Positions 33,944 to 43,817 of a stretch of DNA of 64,000 bases are shown here, in pieces. Every line of letters starts with the position of its first letter. Within the stretch, counting starts at the first letter, position 1. The translations under genes and the position numbers were made by a program. The notes below the pieces were generated by a model. The model did no database searches. It worked only from the letters and a program-made list of their open reading frames with translations, and was not told where the DNA came from. Source of the stretch: Verrucomicrobiota bacterium (GTDB lineage: Bacteria; Verrucomicrobiota; Verrucomicrobiia; Verrucomicrobiales; DEV007); assembly GCA_003402735.1 (NCBI GenBank), contig QQNE01000007.1, positions 1 to 64,000 of the forward strand. The letters run 5' to 3'.

Positions 33944-35044
33944 ATGGCGAAGATACTCGTGGGATTATCCGGCGGCGTGGATAGCAGCGTCGCGGCGGCC
34001 TTGCTCCTGCAACAGGGGCACGAGGTCACCGCCGCTTACATGAAAAACTGGATCAACGAGGAAAACATCGCCGGCCATTGCCCTTGGGAAGAGGACATCC
34101 GGGATGCCCGCGCCGTGGCCGAAACGCTCGGGATCGAGTTCAAGGTCGTCAACCTGATGCGCGATTACCGTGAGCGGGTGGTCGATTCCCTGTTGCGAGG
34201 CTACACCGAGGGCGTCACGCCAAACCCGGATGTGCTCTGCAATCGGGAAATGAAGTTCGGCGTCTTTCTCGATCACGCCCTGGCCGAGGGTTATGAGTTT
34301 GTGGCGACCGGCCATTACGCCCGCATCCGGGAGAACTGGGATGGCACCCGGGACATCCTCCGCGGAGTCGATCCCAACAAGGATCAGACTTACTTCCTGG
34401 CCCTGCTCCGGCAACAGCAGTTGCGACACGCCCTTTTCCCGATCGGTCACCTGACCAAACCGGAAGTGCGTGAAGTGGCCGCCCGCTTCGGTCTGGCCAC
34501 CGCGGCCAAAAAGGATAGTCAGGGAATCTGCTTCATCGGCGAAGTGAAGATGTCCGACTTCCTCCGACACCACGTGCCGGACCAGCCGGGGGACATCGTC
34601 ACCACCGATGGCCGCAAGGTCGGCACTCACCGCGGGTTGCACCTCTACACCCTGGGCCAGCGCAAGGGGATCGGCGTCCCGTCCAACACCGAGAACAAGG
34701 CGTTCGTCGTTGTCGAAAAGCGCGGCTCCACACGGGAACTGGTGGTCGGCTTCGATCAACCGGATACGCCCGGTCTCTACTCCGACGCCTCCCTGATCAC
34801 CGGCCTCAGCTTTTGCAACCGTGCGGTCACGGAGAGCGCACGGATTGAGGCGGCGCCCCGCTACCGCTCCCGGGCGGTGCCGGTCGATTTCCAACCGCAA
34901 GAACCCGGACCGGGCCGGGCGCTGGTGACCTGGAGCGAGCCCCAACGGGCCCTGACGCCCGGACAGATCTGCGTGTTTTACGAGGGCGAAGTGCTGTTGG
35001 GCGGAGGCATCTTCGCGGAAATCCGAGGCCGCGAAACTTTTTAA
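33944..35044 (+). CDS. mnmA: tRNA-specific 2-thiouridylase MnmA
   Basis: 366 residues. PP-loop ATPase motif [15 protein letters not shown] at the N-terminus; catalytic Cys in [13 protein letters not shown]; second Cys in [11 protein letters not shown]-terminal beta-barrel with [14 protein letters not shown]. It adds sulfur at U34 of tRNA Lys, Glu and Gln. Standard length and standalone. The 170 bp after it contain an inverted CGTCAG/CTGACG pair around a T-run near 35136-35163, but no confident terminator. Confidence 0.95.
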   Translation: MAKILVGLSGGVDSSVAAALLLQQGHEVTAAYMKNWINEENIAGHCPWEEDIRDARAVAETLGIEFKVVNLMRDYRERVVDSLLRGYTEGVTPNPDVLCNREMKFGVFLDHALAEGYEFVATGHYARIRENWDGTRDILRGVDPNKDQTYFLALLRQQQLRHALFPIGHLTKPEVREVAARFGLATAAKKDSQGICFIGEVKMSDFLRHHVPDQPGDIVTTDGRKVGTHRGLHLYTLGQRKGIGVPSNTENKAFVVVEKRGSTRELVVGFDQPDTPGLYSDASLITGLSFCNRAVTESARIEAAPRYRSRAVPVDFQPQEPGPGRALVTWSEPQRALTPGQICVFYEGEVLLGGGIFAEIRGRETF

Positions 35045-35251
35045 AATCCAGTCTTGCAATCGCTCAATTTTTGCGTATCTCCACGCAACGGTTGAGGCGA
35101 CTCAACACCAGAGGCAGTCCGGTTGTTTTTTGTTTCGTCAGTTTGGGGGTTTTTTTTCTGACGGAACCATCAACCGGGCTGCCTTGTTCTTTTTCGGGGT
35201 TCCGCGCGGATTGCCTTGCGTCGACCGCCCTTCCCGCCTGAAGTTCGGCGC

Positions 35252-37108
35252 ATGGCCGGTCCAGCCTATCTCACCACCCCATCCGATACCTCCTCCATGC
35301 CTCCCGGGATCCCGAATATCATCGGGAATGAGGTGGCGGAACGCTTCAGTTTTTACGGGATGAAAGCCATCCTGGCCGTGTTCATGGCGGATTACCTGCA
35401 TCTGCTGGGGGACACTCCGGAGCCGGCCATGAGCGAGGCGGCGGCCAATGAACGCTATCACTACTTCAACATGGCGGTCTATCTCACGCCCTTCCTGGGG
35501 GCCATCCTGGCGGATGCCTTTTTTGGAAAATACAAGATCATCATCTGGCTTTCCCTGGTCTATTGCCTGGGTCACTTCACCCTTGCGTTCATGGGAGTCG
35601 TCGGTTCGGCAGGCTGGTGGTTGTTTGGCGGGCTCGCCCTGATCTCTTTGGGCTCCGGTGGGATCAAGCCCTGCGTCTCCGCCCATGTTGGCGATCAATT
35701 CGGCCCCAACAACCATTCCCTGCTCCCCAAAATCTTCGCCGCCTTCTATTTCAGCATCAATCTCGGCGCGCTCGGCTCCCAAATGCTCATTCCATCCCTC
35801 TTGGAATGGCACGGACCACACCTTGCCTTCGGCATCCCCGGCGTCCTGATGGCCCTCGCCACCGTGGTCTTCTGGATGGGACGACATCGTTTCGTCCATA
35901 TTCCGCCCGGCGGAGCCTCCTTTGTCCGGCAAACCTTCAGCCGCGAAGGACTGGGAGCCCTCGGCCAACTCACCGTCCTCTTCCTGTTCGTTGCCGTCTT
36001 CTGGGCGCTGTTTGATCAGACCGGTTCCTCCTGGATTTTCCAGGCCCAGGACATGGATCGGCGCCTCTTCGGCGTGGAGTGGCTCCCTTCCCAGGTGCAA
36101 TCGATCAACTCCTTCTTCATCCTCCTCTTCATCCCGGCGTTCACCTACGGCGTTTATCCGGCCGCGGAACGGGTCTGGCGCTTCACCCCGTTGCGCAAGA
36201 TCGGCTCAGGTCTGGCGCTCATGGTGGTCGCCTTCGCCCTCTCCAGCCTCATCCAGGTCTGGATCGAAAACGGACAAAGACCAAGCATCGCCTGGCAAAT
36301 CCTCGCCTACGCCCTCCTCACCGCCAGCGAGGTCCTCGTCTCCATCACCGCGCTCGAGTTCGCCTACACCCAGGCACCCCGGAAAATGAAATCCCTGGTG
36401 ATGTCGCTCTATCTCTTTTCCGTGGCTGCCGGAAACTTCCTCACCGCCGGAGTGAACCACGCGATCCAGGTCCCGGCAGTTCCTCTTTCGGCCGACAACG
36501 TCCATCCCGGCTTCGATGGACAAGCCGGCACAAGCGACGACCTCCGGCTCGGCGCAGATGGACAGGTGATGTCCGGTGCCGCGGCGGTCCTCTTGGAAGC
36601 GGTGACACGCATCGAATCCGCCGCCGCCGCTTCTCCCACCCACCAAACGCTGCCAACGACGCCCCAAGGCACCGAGGCGCTGGCAAATTTGAAAGATCCC
36701 TGGAACCGGCCGCTGCGCTACGCGCTCCTGAACTCTGAAACCGCGCGCGTTTCCAGCGATGGCCCCGACGGCCAGCCGAACAGCCAATGGGACTTGGGAG
36801 TGATCCTCACCCGGCGGACCGAGAGCCGCGTCACGGCCACCAAACCGACGTGGCTGGACCGGCGCAAAACGGAACTCGGGCTCGGCCCGGCACCGCGCCA
36901 ACCCGGGGACAACGGCCTGTTCGACCGCGCCTGGTATGCGGGCGGGCAAACCAAGCTGGAAGGGTCGGCCTACTTCTGGTTCTTCACTTGGCTCATGGCG
37001 GCCACGGCGATTCTTTTCGTGATTGCCTCACGGTTTTATCGGGGTCGCGATACGGTGGCGGAACAAGTCGCCGAGCCGCCCGCTGGACTCCCGGAAGAGC
37101 CGTGTTAG
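35252..37108 (+). CDS. POT/PTR family peptide:H+ symporter
   Basis: 618 residues from the ATG at 35252. POT signature NEVAERFSFYGMKAIL near the N-terminus (the ExxER site that couples protons appears as EVAER), and an FYFSINLGALGSQ segment matching the family's second signature. About 12-14 helices. A large extracytoplasmic-type insertion (about residues 405-570: HPGFDGQAGTSDDLRLGADG.. with an FN-like or calcium-loop look) sits before the last helix, unusual for bacterial POTs of 450-500 residues. It probably imports di- and tripeptides. Confidence 0.88.
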   Translation: MAGPAYLTTPSDTSSMPPGIPNIIGNEVAERFSFYGMKAILAVFMADYLHLLGDTPEPAMSEAAANERYHYFNMAVYLTPFLGAILADAFFGKYKIIIWLSLVYCLGHFTLAFMGVVGSAGWWLFGGLALISLGSGGIKPCVSAHVGDQFGPNNHSLLPKIFAAFYFSINLGALGSQMLIPSLLEWHGPHLAFGIPGVLMALATVVFWMGRHRFVHIPPGGASFVRQTFSREGLGALGQLTVLFLFVAVFWALFDQTGSSWIFQAQDMDRRLFGVEWLPSQVQSINSFFILLFIPAFTYGVYPAAERVWRFTPLRKIGSGLALMVVAFALSSLIQVWIENGQRPSIAWQILAYALLTASEVLVSITALEFAYTQAPRKMKSLVMSLYLFSVAAGNFLTAGVNHAIQVPAVPLSADNVHPGFDGQAGTSDDLRLGADGQVMSGAAAVLLEAVTRIESAAAASPTHQTLPTTPQGTEALANLKDPWNRPLRYALLNSETARVSSDGPDGQPNSQWDLGVILTRRTESRVTATKPTWLDRRKTELGLGPAPRQPGDNGLFDRAWYAGGQTKLEGSAYFWFFTWLMAATAILFVIASRFYRGRDTVAEQVAEPPAGLPEEPC

Positions 37109-37133
37109 TCTGCTCCGGAAGGCACCAATCAAA

Positions 37134-37406
37134 ATGAACATCACCAACAAGACCCCCAAACCCCTCAGTGTGCCCCTTCCAGGAGGCAAGAAGCTGTTCC
37201 TCGGACCCGGCAAGACCGGCCAAGTCACCGCCAAAGCCATGGAGCACCCGCCCCTGGTGAAGCTGCTTGAAGCGGGCGATATTGTGTCGTCCGAAGACAC
37301 CGCCCCACGCACCGCGACGGCCAACCGCAAGTTCAACCCACCTGCGGGTTCCTCCACCGGCGGCGGTGCCCCGGGCGGCGCGCCCCGGCAGTCGGGGGAC
37401 CGCTGA
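37134..37406 (+). CDS. Small protein of unknown function
   Basis: 90 residues from MNITNKTPKPLSVPLPGGK. The N-terminal 50 residues form a compact beta-like unit (LSVPLPGGKKLFLGPGKTG.. LVKLLEAGDIV); the rest is a low-complexity Gly/Pro tail (GSSTGGGAPGGAP). I have seen similar short modules described only as hypothetical. It sits 25 bp after the POT gene and 21 bp before nfo, so it is probably co-transcribed. Confidence 0.6.
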   Translation: MNITNKTPKPLSVPLPGGKKLFLGPGKTGQVTAKAMEHPPLVKLLEAGDIVSSEDTAPRTATANRKFNPPAGSSTGGGAPGGAPRQSGDR

Positions 37407-37427
37407 ACCGGCTCACCGTCTGGCTCC

Positions 37428-38300
37428 ATGAAGTTTGGCGCCCATATGTCGACGTCTGGCGGCATCTGGAAAGCCGTGGAGCGCGGGGCCGAGACCGGGT
37501 GCGAGATCATCCAGATCTTCGTGAAAAACAACATGCAGTGGTTCTCGAAACCCTGCTCTGAGGAGGAGCGCAGACTCTATCATGAGGAACTGGCCAGACA
37601 TCCCATGGCTTGTGTCTTTGGCCACACAGGATATCTGATCAACCTCGGTGCCGCGCCTTCACCGAATCGCCAAAAATCGATCCAGTCCCTGGTCCAGGAA
37701 ATCGGTCGAGCCGATGCCCTGGATCTACCCTTCCTGGTGATGCACCCGGGCGCACACCTCGGTCAGGGCGAGGAAGCGGCCCTGGCAAACATCGTCGCCG
37801 GCCTCGACGAAGTCTTTGCCGCCACGCCAGACTCCGGGGTTCGCATCGCCCTGGAAAACACCGCCGGTCAGGGGACCTGCCTCGGCTACCAAATCGCTCA
37901 CCTCGCCGCGATTTGTGAACGCGTGCAAAGGCCGGAGCGACTCGGAGTCTGCCTGGATACGGCCCACTTTTTCGCCGCCGGCTACGATCTGCGAAGCCAG
38001 CAAGGTTGGGAATCGGCGATCCAGGAGGTGGAATCAATGCTCGGGCTGGACCAGATCCTGGCGTTTCACCTCAACGATTCCAAGACCGACCTGGGCTCAA
38101 GGATCGATCGGCATGAACACATCGGTCAGGGCCGGATGGGCAAGGAAACTTTCCGACACATTGTCAATGATCCCAGGTTTGAAGCCACCCCGGGCTGCCT
38201 GGAAACACCCAAATCAAAAGACAGCCACGAAGACCGACAAAACCTTGCGCTATTGCGTTCGTTGGCTGACGAATGCTTTTCCGAACTCGGTAACAGCTAA
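37428..38300 (+). CDS. nfo: Endonuclease IV (AP endonuclease)
   Basis: 290 residues, TIM-barrel zinc enzyme. MKFGAHMSTSGGIWKAVERGAE at the start, IFVKNNMQW, FGHTGYLINL, ALENTAGQGT (metal Glu), GVCLDTAHFFAAGYD and HLNDSKTDLGSRIDRHEHIGQG are all standard Nfo motifs. It cleaves DNA 5' to abasic sites in base excision repair. The 146 bp that follow are strikingly AT-rich compared with the surrounding DNA. Confidence 0.94.
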   Translation: MKFGAHMSTSGGIWKAVERGAETGCEIIQIFVKNNMQWFSKPCSEEERRLYHEELARHPMACVFGHTGYLINLGAAPSPNRQKSIQSLVQEIGRADALDLPFLVMHPGAHLGQGEEAALANIVAGLDEVFAATPDSGVRIALENTAGQGTCLGYQIAHLAAICERVQRPERLGVCLDTAHFFAAGYDLRSQQGWESAIQEVESMLGLDQILAFHLNDSKTDLGSRIDRHEHIGQGRMGKETFRHIVNDPRFEATPGCLETPKSKDSHEDRQNLALLRSLADECFSELGNS

Positions 38301-38446
38301 CCAAAATAAAGCCATTCTAAGCATATAAAAATAGACAGGTTTCCGTGCTTTTTTATTTACTTTTCGCACAATTTTGCTATGTAAATCTTTGAAACAACGG
38401 GCTTGCCGAATCGTCTCATTGAACTTCAGAACTAAGAAAGAAAACC

Positions 38447-39445
38447 GTGAAACTACCGAAACAACTTGATCTTCTTGAGAGGGCAGGCCAGCACGTCGTT
38501 GCAGGTTTGAACCTTCACGCAAAGGCGCTTGGCCTGCCTAACTCCCTCCGTTCCAGCGTCGAATCCTCTCTGCGCGACCTCGCCGCCGCCGACCCCCAAT
38601 TCGACAAACCGTCCCCGCATTTCATGCACACGATCGGACCGGCTCTCGCCAAGGCCAATTACTTGGCGGGCACGGCGATCACCCGTTCCAAGGAAGTTCT
38701 CCGGGCCCGATTCGGCGAAGAATGGTCCCAGGCCTGGGCCGAGGCTGGATTCGCCCATTCCACCCAAACTCCCGGCACCGCTCCCGAGCGCATCGATTTG
38801 TTGGCCAAACTGGCCGCCTTTTTCAAGGCTCATCCAGATTGCGAAGTCGCGAACAGCGAAGTGACGGCGGCCCAGCTTTCGAAACGCGGCGCGGAATTGC
38901 AGGAGGCGTTCCACAACTCCAACGAGCACAGTCGTGCCTGGAGCATCGGCGTGAGCAGCCGTTCCCTGGCCGGCGAACGGTTGCGGGCTGCCCTGCAGGC
39001 CATCCTCGCCGAACTGGAGAAGGCTTTGCCCGCTTCCGACCCGCGTTGGTCGGCCTTCGCGATGAATGCCGAACCCACCACCGCACCGGTGACCCCGATA
39101 CCGGCCCGCCGCGGTCGGCCCCGCAAGAACCCGCTCCCCACGACCGCTTCGCCCGCTCCTCTGACGAGCCCGGCTCCGGCCAATCCCGAATCCGCTGCGG
39201 AATTCCAGCTCTGGAAATACGCCTGCCAACTTGCCGAAAAGGCCAAACTCCAGGCCGATCAAGCCCGGGAGACGTTGGCCCGCGCAGAGGCTGGTCTGCA
39301 ACGGCTGCGCACCGAGGCCGAACAGGCCATGAGCCTGGCCAAAAATCTCCAGACCAAGGCCGATCTCCTGGCCCCGGCCGGATCCAAAGGAGGCCGCAAG
39401 GAAGGTTCCCGGCCGACATCCTTCGAGATGCCGCTTCCCGGCTGA
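38447..39445 (+). CDS. AT-hook-containing protein of unknown function
   Basis: 332 residues. N-terminal helical region (about 1-200) with repeated heptad-like stretches, then a proline-rich linker containing a canonical AT-hook core (ARRGRPRKNP, about residue 220), then a coiled coil (EKAKLQADQARETLARAEAGLQRLRTEAEQA). The order suggests a DNA-binding structural or nucleoid-type protein. I do not recognise the N-terminal domain. The preceding 38301-38446 is AT-rich with A/T runs, a plausible binding site for its own AT-hook. Confidence 0.6.
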   Translation: MKLPKQLDLLERAGQHVVAGLNLHAKALGLPNSLRSSVESSLRDLAAADPQFDKPSPHFMHTIGPALAKANYLAGTAITRSKEVLRARFGEEWSQAWAEAGFAHSTQTPGTAPERIDLLAKLAAFFKAHPDCEVANSEVTAAQLSKRGAELQEAFHNSNEHSRAWSIGVSSRSLAGERLRAALQAILAELEKALPASDPRWSAFAMNAEPTTAPVTPIPARRGRPRKNPLPTTASPAPLTSPAPANPESAAEFQLWKYACQLAEKAKLQADQARETLARAEAGLQRLRTEAEQAMSLAKNLQTKADLLAPAGSKGGRKEGSRPTSFEMPLPG

Positions 39446-39463
39446 TCGTCGCAACCCAACGCC

Positions 39464-42013
39464 CTACAATTCCGCCCTGACGGCGGCGCTCACCGGCAGG
39501 TTGGACGCCCGCAAGGCTGGATACATCGATGCCAAAACCGCTACCGGGACTACCCAGAGCGGAGTGCCCAGGATCTCACCCCAGGGAATTCGCAATTCGA
39601 TGGTCCAGCCGAAAAAGGCCATGTTCACCACGCGAATCAAGATCCACGACATTCCCAGCCCGCAACAGATGCCGATGAGGCTGCCCGCAAGTCCGATGAC
39701 CCCGGCTTCAAACCAGTAGAGCCGCTGCACCTGCATCCGGCTCGCCCCCGTCGCCCGCAAAATTCCCGTCTCGCGCGTCCGCTCCATCACCAGAATCGTC
39801 AACGCCAGACTGACCCCGAGGATGGCCACCACCACCGCAATGGTGCGCAAGATGTAGGTTACCGCAAAGGTCTGATCGAACACATCAAACACCCGCTTGC
39901 GCAGGTCCGAGTTGCTCAGCCAGGCGAGTCGGTGCTCCCCACCGGTCGCCTTCCGGAGAGCCGCCGCATCCGCACCGGGATGGAGTGTCACCGCCAGGGA
40001 ATGGAACCGGCGATCGCCGCGCCACCATTGCTGAAAGGACTCGGCAGGGATCACCAGCTTCCCGCGGTCGTCGCTGTAATCGTAGTAGATGCCCACCACC
40101 GTCACTCCCATCTCCCCGGATGGCGTTGGGATGACGAGCTTGTCCCCCTCCGACAAACCGAGCCGACGCGACAACGGCTCCGTGGCCAAGGCCGCGCCCG
40201 GCTCTCTCCAGGCTCTCAGCTTTTCCTCCCTCCGCCCGCCCAGGAACCGGAGCTCTCCGGAGCCGGGATTGCCCACGGCTGCAAGCAGGAAGGGCGGTTT
40301 GCCGGGAAGGCTGAGGGGCACCTGCCGATACGTCTCCACCGACTGAACGGCCGAATGAGCGGAGAGCGCATCGACAAACCCGCCGGGCAAGAAATCCTGA
40401 AACCCGGTCACCTCGTTTGAAGCCGGAGTGACGTAGAGGTCCGCCTTCATCGACTGCGCCACCCAGGCCGCCACGGTTTCCCGGAACGAGGAGACCATCA
40501 CGGAAACGCCGATGGTCATCGCCAAGGCCGTCATCAACGCGGCCACCGTGACCGCCGACCGGTTCCAGGACCGCTCAAAGTTTTCCACCGCAATCCGGGC
40601 CAGGACGCTGCCGGGCAGCAGGCGCAGCAACTTCTGCAACCAGGCCGCGATCCACCGGCTCAGAAAGGGGGTGGCCAGGGCAAATCCGGCCACCAGAAAG
40701 AAACAGGCGGCGAAACTCCACCAAGCCGGACCGGTGGTCAGGGCCAGCCAGGAAGAACCGGCGCTCAAGCCCAAGAGACCCAGGCCCAACAACGCCCAGG
40801 TTCGGACGGGGCCCTGGCTGGTTTGGGCGTGACGGTGCGGCCGCAAGGCTGCCAGAGGCGTCAGAAACGCCGCCTCCCGCGCCGGCAACCAAGCGCCCGC
40901 CAAGCTGGATCCCAACCCATACAACGTGGCCACGAGCAGATGCCCGGGAGGCACCGCCGCGCGGGCCACATCGATGAGGACGTAATGGGACGAGATCGTC
41001 TCGGAAACCGAGCCCGCCAAGGCTTGGGCCAGCAACACTCCGGCCGGGAGACCCAACAGGACCCCCGGCACCCCGAGGAGCAGACCCTCACTGAGAAAGA
41101 GGAGGAACACTTGCCCACGGCTCGCTCCATTGGCACGCAGGATGCCGATCTCGCGTCGCCTCCGCACCACGGAGGCCGAGACCGTGTTGTAGATCAGAAA
41201 AACGCCGACGAGCGCCGACACCATGCTCAACGCGGTGAGGTTGAGCTGGAAGCCATCGAGCATGCGCTGCACCTGGAGACTGCGGGTCCGCGGCGCTTCG
41301 ACCACCCATTGATCTCCCAACCGGGAGCCGAGTTTGGCCGCCAAGTCCGCCGCGCCCGCCGGGTCCGCCAGCCGAATCTGGATGGAGGTCAGGCCGCCGG
41401 TCCCCAAAAACTCCTGCGCCCAACCCACGTCCATCACCGCCAACGATGGCGCGGCATCTTGACCGAGGCTGCGCACCGGAAGGATTCCCGCGACGGTCAG
41501 GGTGTCGCGTCGGCTGTCCTTTTCCACCGTCAACGAATCTCCCGCCTTGATCCCGTGATCCGCGGCGAATCGCTCATGCAACAAGATCCGCCCGGGTCGG
41601 CCCAGCCAGGTTTCCAGGTCAAAGCCCGGCACGTCGGTCACCTGACCGCCCAGAGAAGCGAACGGCACACTGGAAAAGAGATCGACACCGACCACGTGAA
41701 GGTAACTTCCTGGCAGCTCTGGCAAGGTCAGGTAACCCTCCACCACGGGAGTCGCGGCCTCGATCCCCGGAAACTGACGAATCTCGGGAAAGAGCTGTTC
41801 CGGGACCGGCACACCCTGTCCGCGCACTTCCAGATGACTGCGCCCGGTCGTCAGATCCAGACCGCTGCGGAACGAACGGGTGGCGCTGACGTTGGCGGAC
41901 TGGATGGCCACATAGACCGCCACGCCGATGGCCACGCTGACCACGTCGAGTACCGCGATCACCCGGTGCCGGGCCAGATAGCGCAAAACCAATTGGTGGA
42001 GCAGACGGATCAT
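39464..42013 (-). CDS. FtsX-family ABC transporter permease (MacB/LolC-like, two modules)
   Basis: 849 residues. N-terminal helix (VSVAIGVAVYVAI) and a periplasmic core domain, an FtsX three-helix unit (MVSALVGVFLIYNTVSASVVRRRREIGILRA), a second block with its own periplasmic domain, and a final FtsX unit (LALTILVMERTRETGILRATGAS). Such 'large' permeases export or extract lipophilic substrates at the envelope with a LolD/MacB-like ATPase, but no ATPase gene is adjacent here. It lies 107 bp after an upstream gene whose in-frame continuation would end at TGATG over this start. Confidence 0.87.
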   Translation of the reverse strand: MIRLLHQLVLRYLARHRVIAVLDVVSVAIGVAVYVAIQSANVSATRSFRSGLDLTTGRSHLEVRGQGVPVPEQLFPEIRQFPGIEAATPVVEGYLTLPELPGSYLHVVGVDLFSSVPFASLGGQVTDVPGFDLETWLGRPGRILLHERFAADHGIKAGDSLTVEKDSRRDTLTVAGILPVRSLGQDAAPSLAVMDVGWAQEFLGTGGLTSIQIRLADPAGAADLAAKLGSRLGDQWVVEAPRTRSLQVQRMLDGFQLNLTALSMVSALVGVFLIYNTVSASVVRRRREIGILRANGASRGQVFLLFLSEGLLLGVPGVLLGLPAGVLLAQALAGSVSETISSHYVLIDVARAAVPPGHLLVATLYGLGSSLAGAWLPAREAAFLTPLAALRPHRHAQTSQGPVRTWALLGLGLLGLSAGSSWLALTTGPAWWSFAACFFLVAGFALATPFLSRWIAAWLQKLLRLLPGSVLARIAVENFERSWNRSAVTVAALMTALAMTIGVSVMVSSFRETVAAWVAQSMKADLYVTPASNEVTGFQDFLPGGFVDALSAHSAVQSVETYRQVPLSLPGKPPFLLAAVGNPGSGELRFLGGRREEKLRAWREPGAALATEPLSRRLGLSEGDKLVIPTPSGEMGVTVVGIYYDYSDDRGKLVIPAESFQQWWRGDRRFHSLAVTLHPGADAAALRKATGGEHRLAWLSNSDLRKRVFDVFDQTFAVTYILRTIAVVVAILGVSLALTILVMERTRETGILRATGASRMQVQRLYWFEAGVIGLAGSLIGICCGLGMSWILIRVVNMAFFGWTIELRIPWGEILGTPLWVVPVAVLASMYPALRASNLPVSAAVRAEL

Positions 42014-42120
42014 CAGAAGGCTAAAATCTCTTGCTTGGCATCGGCCTGCGCCTTTTGCGCCCGAACCTGGGCGGCGACGAGAGCGTTGTCGTGGTTGTTT
42101 GCCGTGCCCTTGACGATCTC

Positions 42121-42930
42121 TTACCCGGGCCCCTGCTTGCCTCCGATCTCCAAGGTGGGTGGGAATCCGAGGCCGTCCTTCTGTTGCTCGTCAGGAAAAA
42201 AGACTCTGATGTCTTGGATTCCCTCAGCGCGCCACTGATCCTCAGCAAGCAACCAATTTTTGACAAACATCGCCACCGATTGGCGACACGCCTCCCTCAC
42301 GGAATCGATGCTCTCCCGGCTCCCGGCCCGTTCTCCGAGCTTGGCGGTCAGGCCTTTGCGCAGTTCCTGGTGGCTGAGTTCCTGGTGATACATGCTGACC
42401 CAATACCCTTTCAACACGGCCTCCATGGCCCCGCTGTCGAAGGCCACCGGCAACGTGGGCTCGATTTTGGGGGCGAGGACAACGAGGGTTTGTCGGCCTG
42501 GCAGGCCCTCCTTGCGCAACCTCCACACGCCATCGAGCTTAATGTGATAGCGGTAGGTGGCCCGGGTTTTCAACGTGACCTTGGTATCGAAAAACGGCAC
42601 CTTGAACCCGGCCACGTAGAGTTCCGTGCTGCGGTCGAACGCCTCATCGCTCACCTTCGTGGCCAACTCCAGGGTGTTTCCGTTGGTGCTGGCGATCTCC
42701 ACGAGGTGCGCGCGAAAGGTCTCGGTAATGGATTGCTTCAGCACCTGGTCCGAAAGTTTCCGGAAATGAAACTGCATAAACTCGCTCAAGATCGGCGGCC
42801 CGAACCATGCGGCCAAGCCCACGGCACCAACCAGCACGAACAGGATGACCAACGCTTGAAAGCAGGCCCCCGCGCATCCTCGCGTCGGTTTCGAGGGCGG
42901 AACGGCTGTCGGTGTGTTCTCGGAGCTCAT
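42121..42930 (-). CDS. Membrane-anchored protein of unknown function (possibly truncated by an in-frame stop)
   Basis: 269 residues from the ATG at 42930. Short cytoplasmic N-terminus, one membrane helix (FQALVILFVLVGAVGLAAWFGPPIL), then an extracytoplasmic region with a paired-strand pattern (VPFFDTKVTLKTRATYRYHIKLDG) loosely like DUF4230. The TAA at 42121 is followed in the same frame by 35 codons of coding-like sequence (VAAQVRAQKAQADAKQEI) ending at a TGA that overlaps the permease ATG, so the original protein was probably longer. It overlaps the UDG gene by 4 bp. Confidence 0.6.
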   Translation of the reverse strand: MSSENTPTAVPPSKPTRGCAGACFQALVILFVLVGAVGLAAWFGPPILSEFMQFHFRKLSDQVLKQSITETFRAHLVEIASTNGNTLELATKVSDEAFDRSTELYVAGFKVPFFDTKVTLKTRATYRYHIKLDGVWRLRKEGLPGRQTLVVLAPKIEPTLPVAFDSGAMEAVLKGYWVSMYHQELSHQELRKGLTAKLGERAGSRESIDSVREACRQSVAMFVKNWLLAEDQWRAEGIQDIRVFFPDEQQKDGLGFPPTLEIGGKQGPG

Positions 42931-43817
42931 CCGGTGAAATAGGCGCGTTGCTTCGGCGAAATCGGAAGTTGCAGCTGTTCCATCACCAACAACAGGTCTT
43001 CCCAAACCTTGCGCCGCTCGGACAGATCCGTGTAGCGCAACAAATAAGACGGATGAAAGGTGACCATTAGCGGAATTCCCTCAAACGAATGAAACCGGTT
43101 CCGCAACCGCGCCACCGGCTCTTCTGACCCGAGCAGGCCAAGGGCGGCCAACGTGCCGAGCGCGACAATCACCTCCGGCTTCACCACCTCGATCTCCGCC
43201 TGGACAAAACCGAGGCAGACCGCCATTTCCTCCCGGGAAGGCTTGCGAGTGGATTCCCCCTGATTCGGCACAGCGGGGCGGAACTTTAAGATGTTGGTGA
43301 TGTAGGTCTCCTCACGTTTCAACCCCATCGCCGCAATCATTTTGGTGAGCAAGTTTCCCGCCGGCCCGACAAACGGTTCTCCCTGACGCTCCTCCTCCGG
43401 ACCGGGAGCATCCCCCACGAAGAGGATCCGCGCATCCGGGTTGCCGGTGGAAAAGATCAGGGTCTCCCGGAGGGAATCGAGAGCCCGCACCTCGGGACAA
43501 TCTTTGGCCCTTTGCGCCAACCAAGCCAACTTCTCCGACTTGGTTGCCCCCTGGGGGACGAATTTGGGAGTGGCGACCGCGGCGGACAGGATCGGGTCCG
43601 GCTCGACCCGGGCTTGGGCCACCGGCGGTGTCGGGTCTGGTTGCGGGGGCGGAGTCGGCGCGGTTCGGGGTGGCGCTGCCACCAAGGCTTTGGGCAGTTC
43701 CCGCAATTCCTTTCGGGCCTTGGGACTGAGCCAGACAAATTCCTCACCGTGAGCGCGACGCTCTTCCAGGTGCCGCACGAGGGCCACCAAGGCGTCGTTG
43801 ACCGGGGACGAAGGCAT
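42927..43817 (-). CDS. Uracil-DNA glycosylase, family 4-like
   Basis: 296 residues from the ATG at 43817. A long proline-rich N-terminal region (about 1-115) precedes the catalytic domain: FVGDAPGPEEERQGEPFVGPAGNLL and TFHPSYLLR are the family motifs that bind uracil. Only two of the four iron-sulfur cysteines are present (KDCPEV and MAVCLGF; the CxxC partner is Ala and the NxxKC position is Phe, NILKFRP), so no [4Fe-4S] cluster is expected. It should remove uracil from DNA. First gene of a unit with the DUF-like and permease genes. Confidence 0.85.
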   Translation of the reverse strand: MPSSPVNDALVALVRHLEERRAHGEEFVWLSPKARKELRELPKALVAAPPRTAPTPPPQPDPTPPVAQARVEPDPILSAAVATPKFVPQGATKSEKLAWLAQRAKDCPEVRALDSLRETLIFSTGNPDARILFVGDAPGPEEERQGEPFVGPAGNLLTKMIAAMGLKREETYITNILKFRPAVPNQGESTRKPSREEMAVCLGFVQAEIEVVKPEVIVALGTLAALGLLGSEEPVARLRNRFHSFEGIPLMVTFHPSYLLRYTDLSERRKVWEDLLLVMEQLQLPISPKQRAYFTG

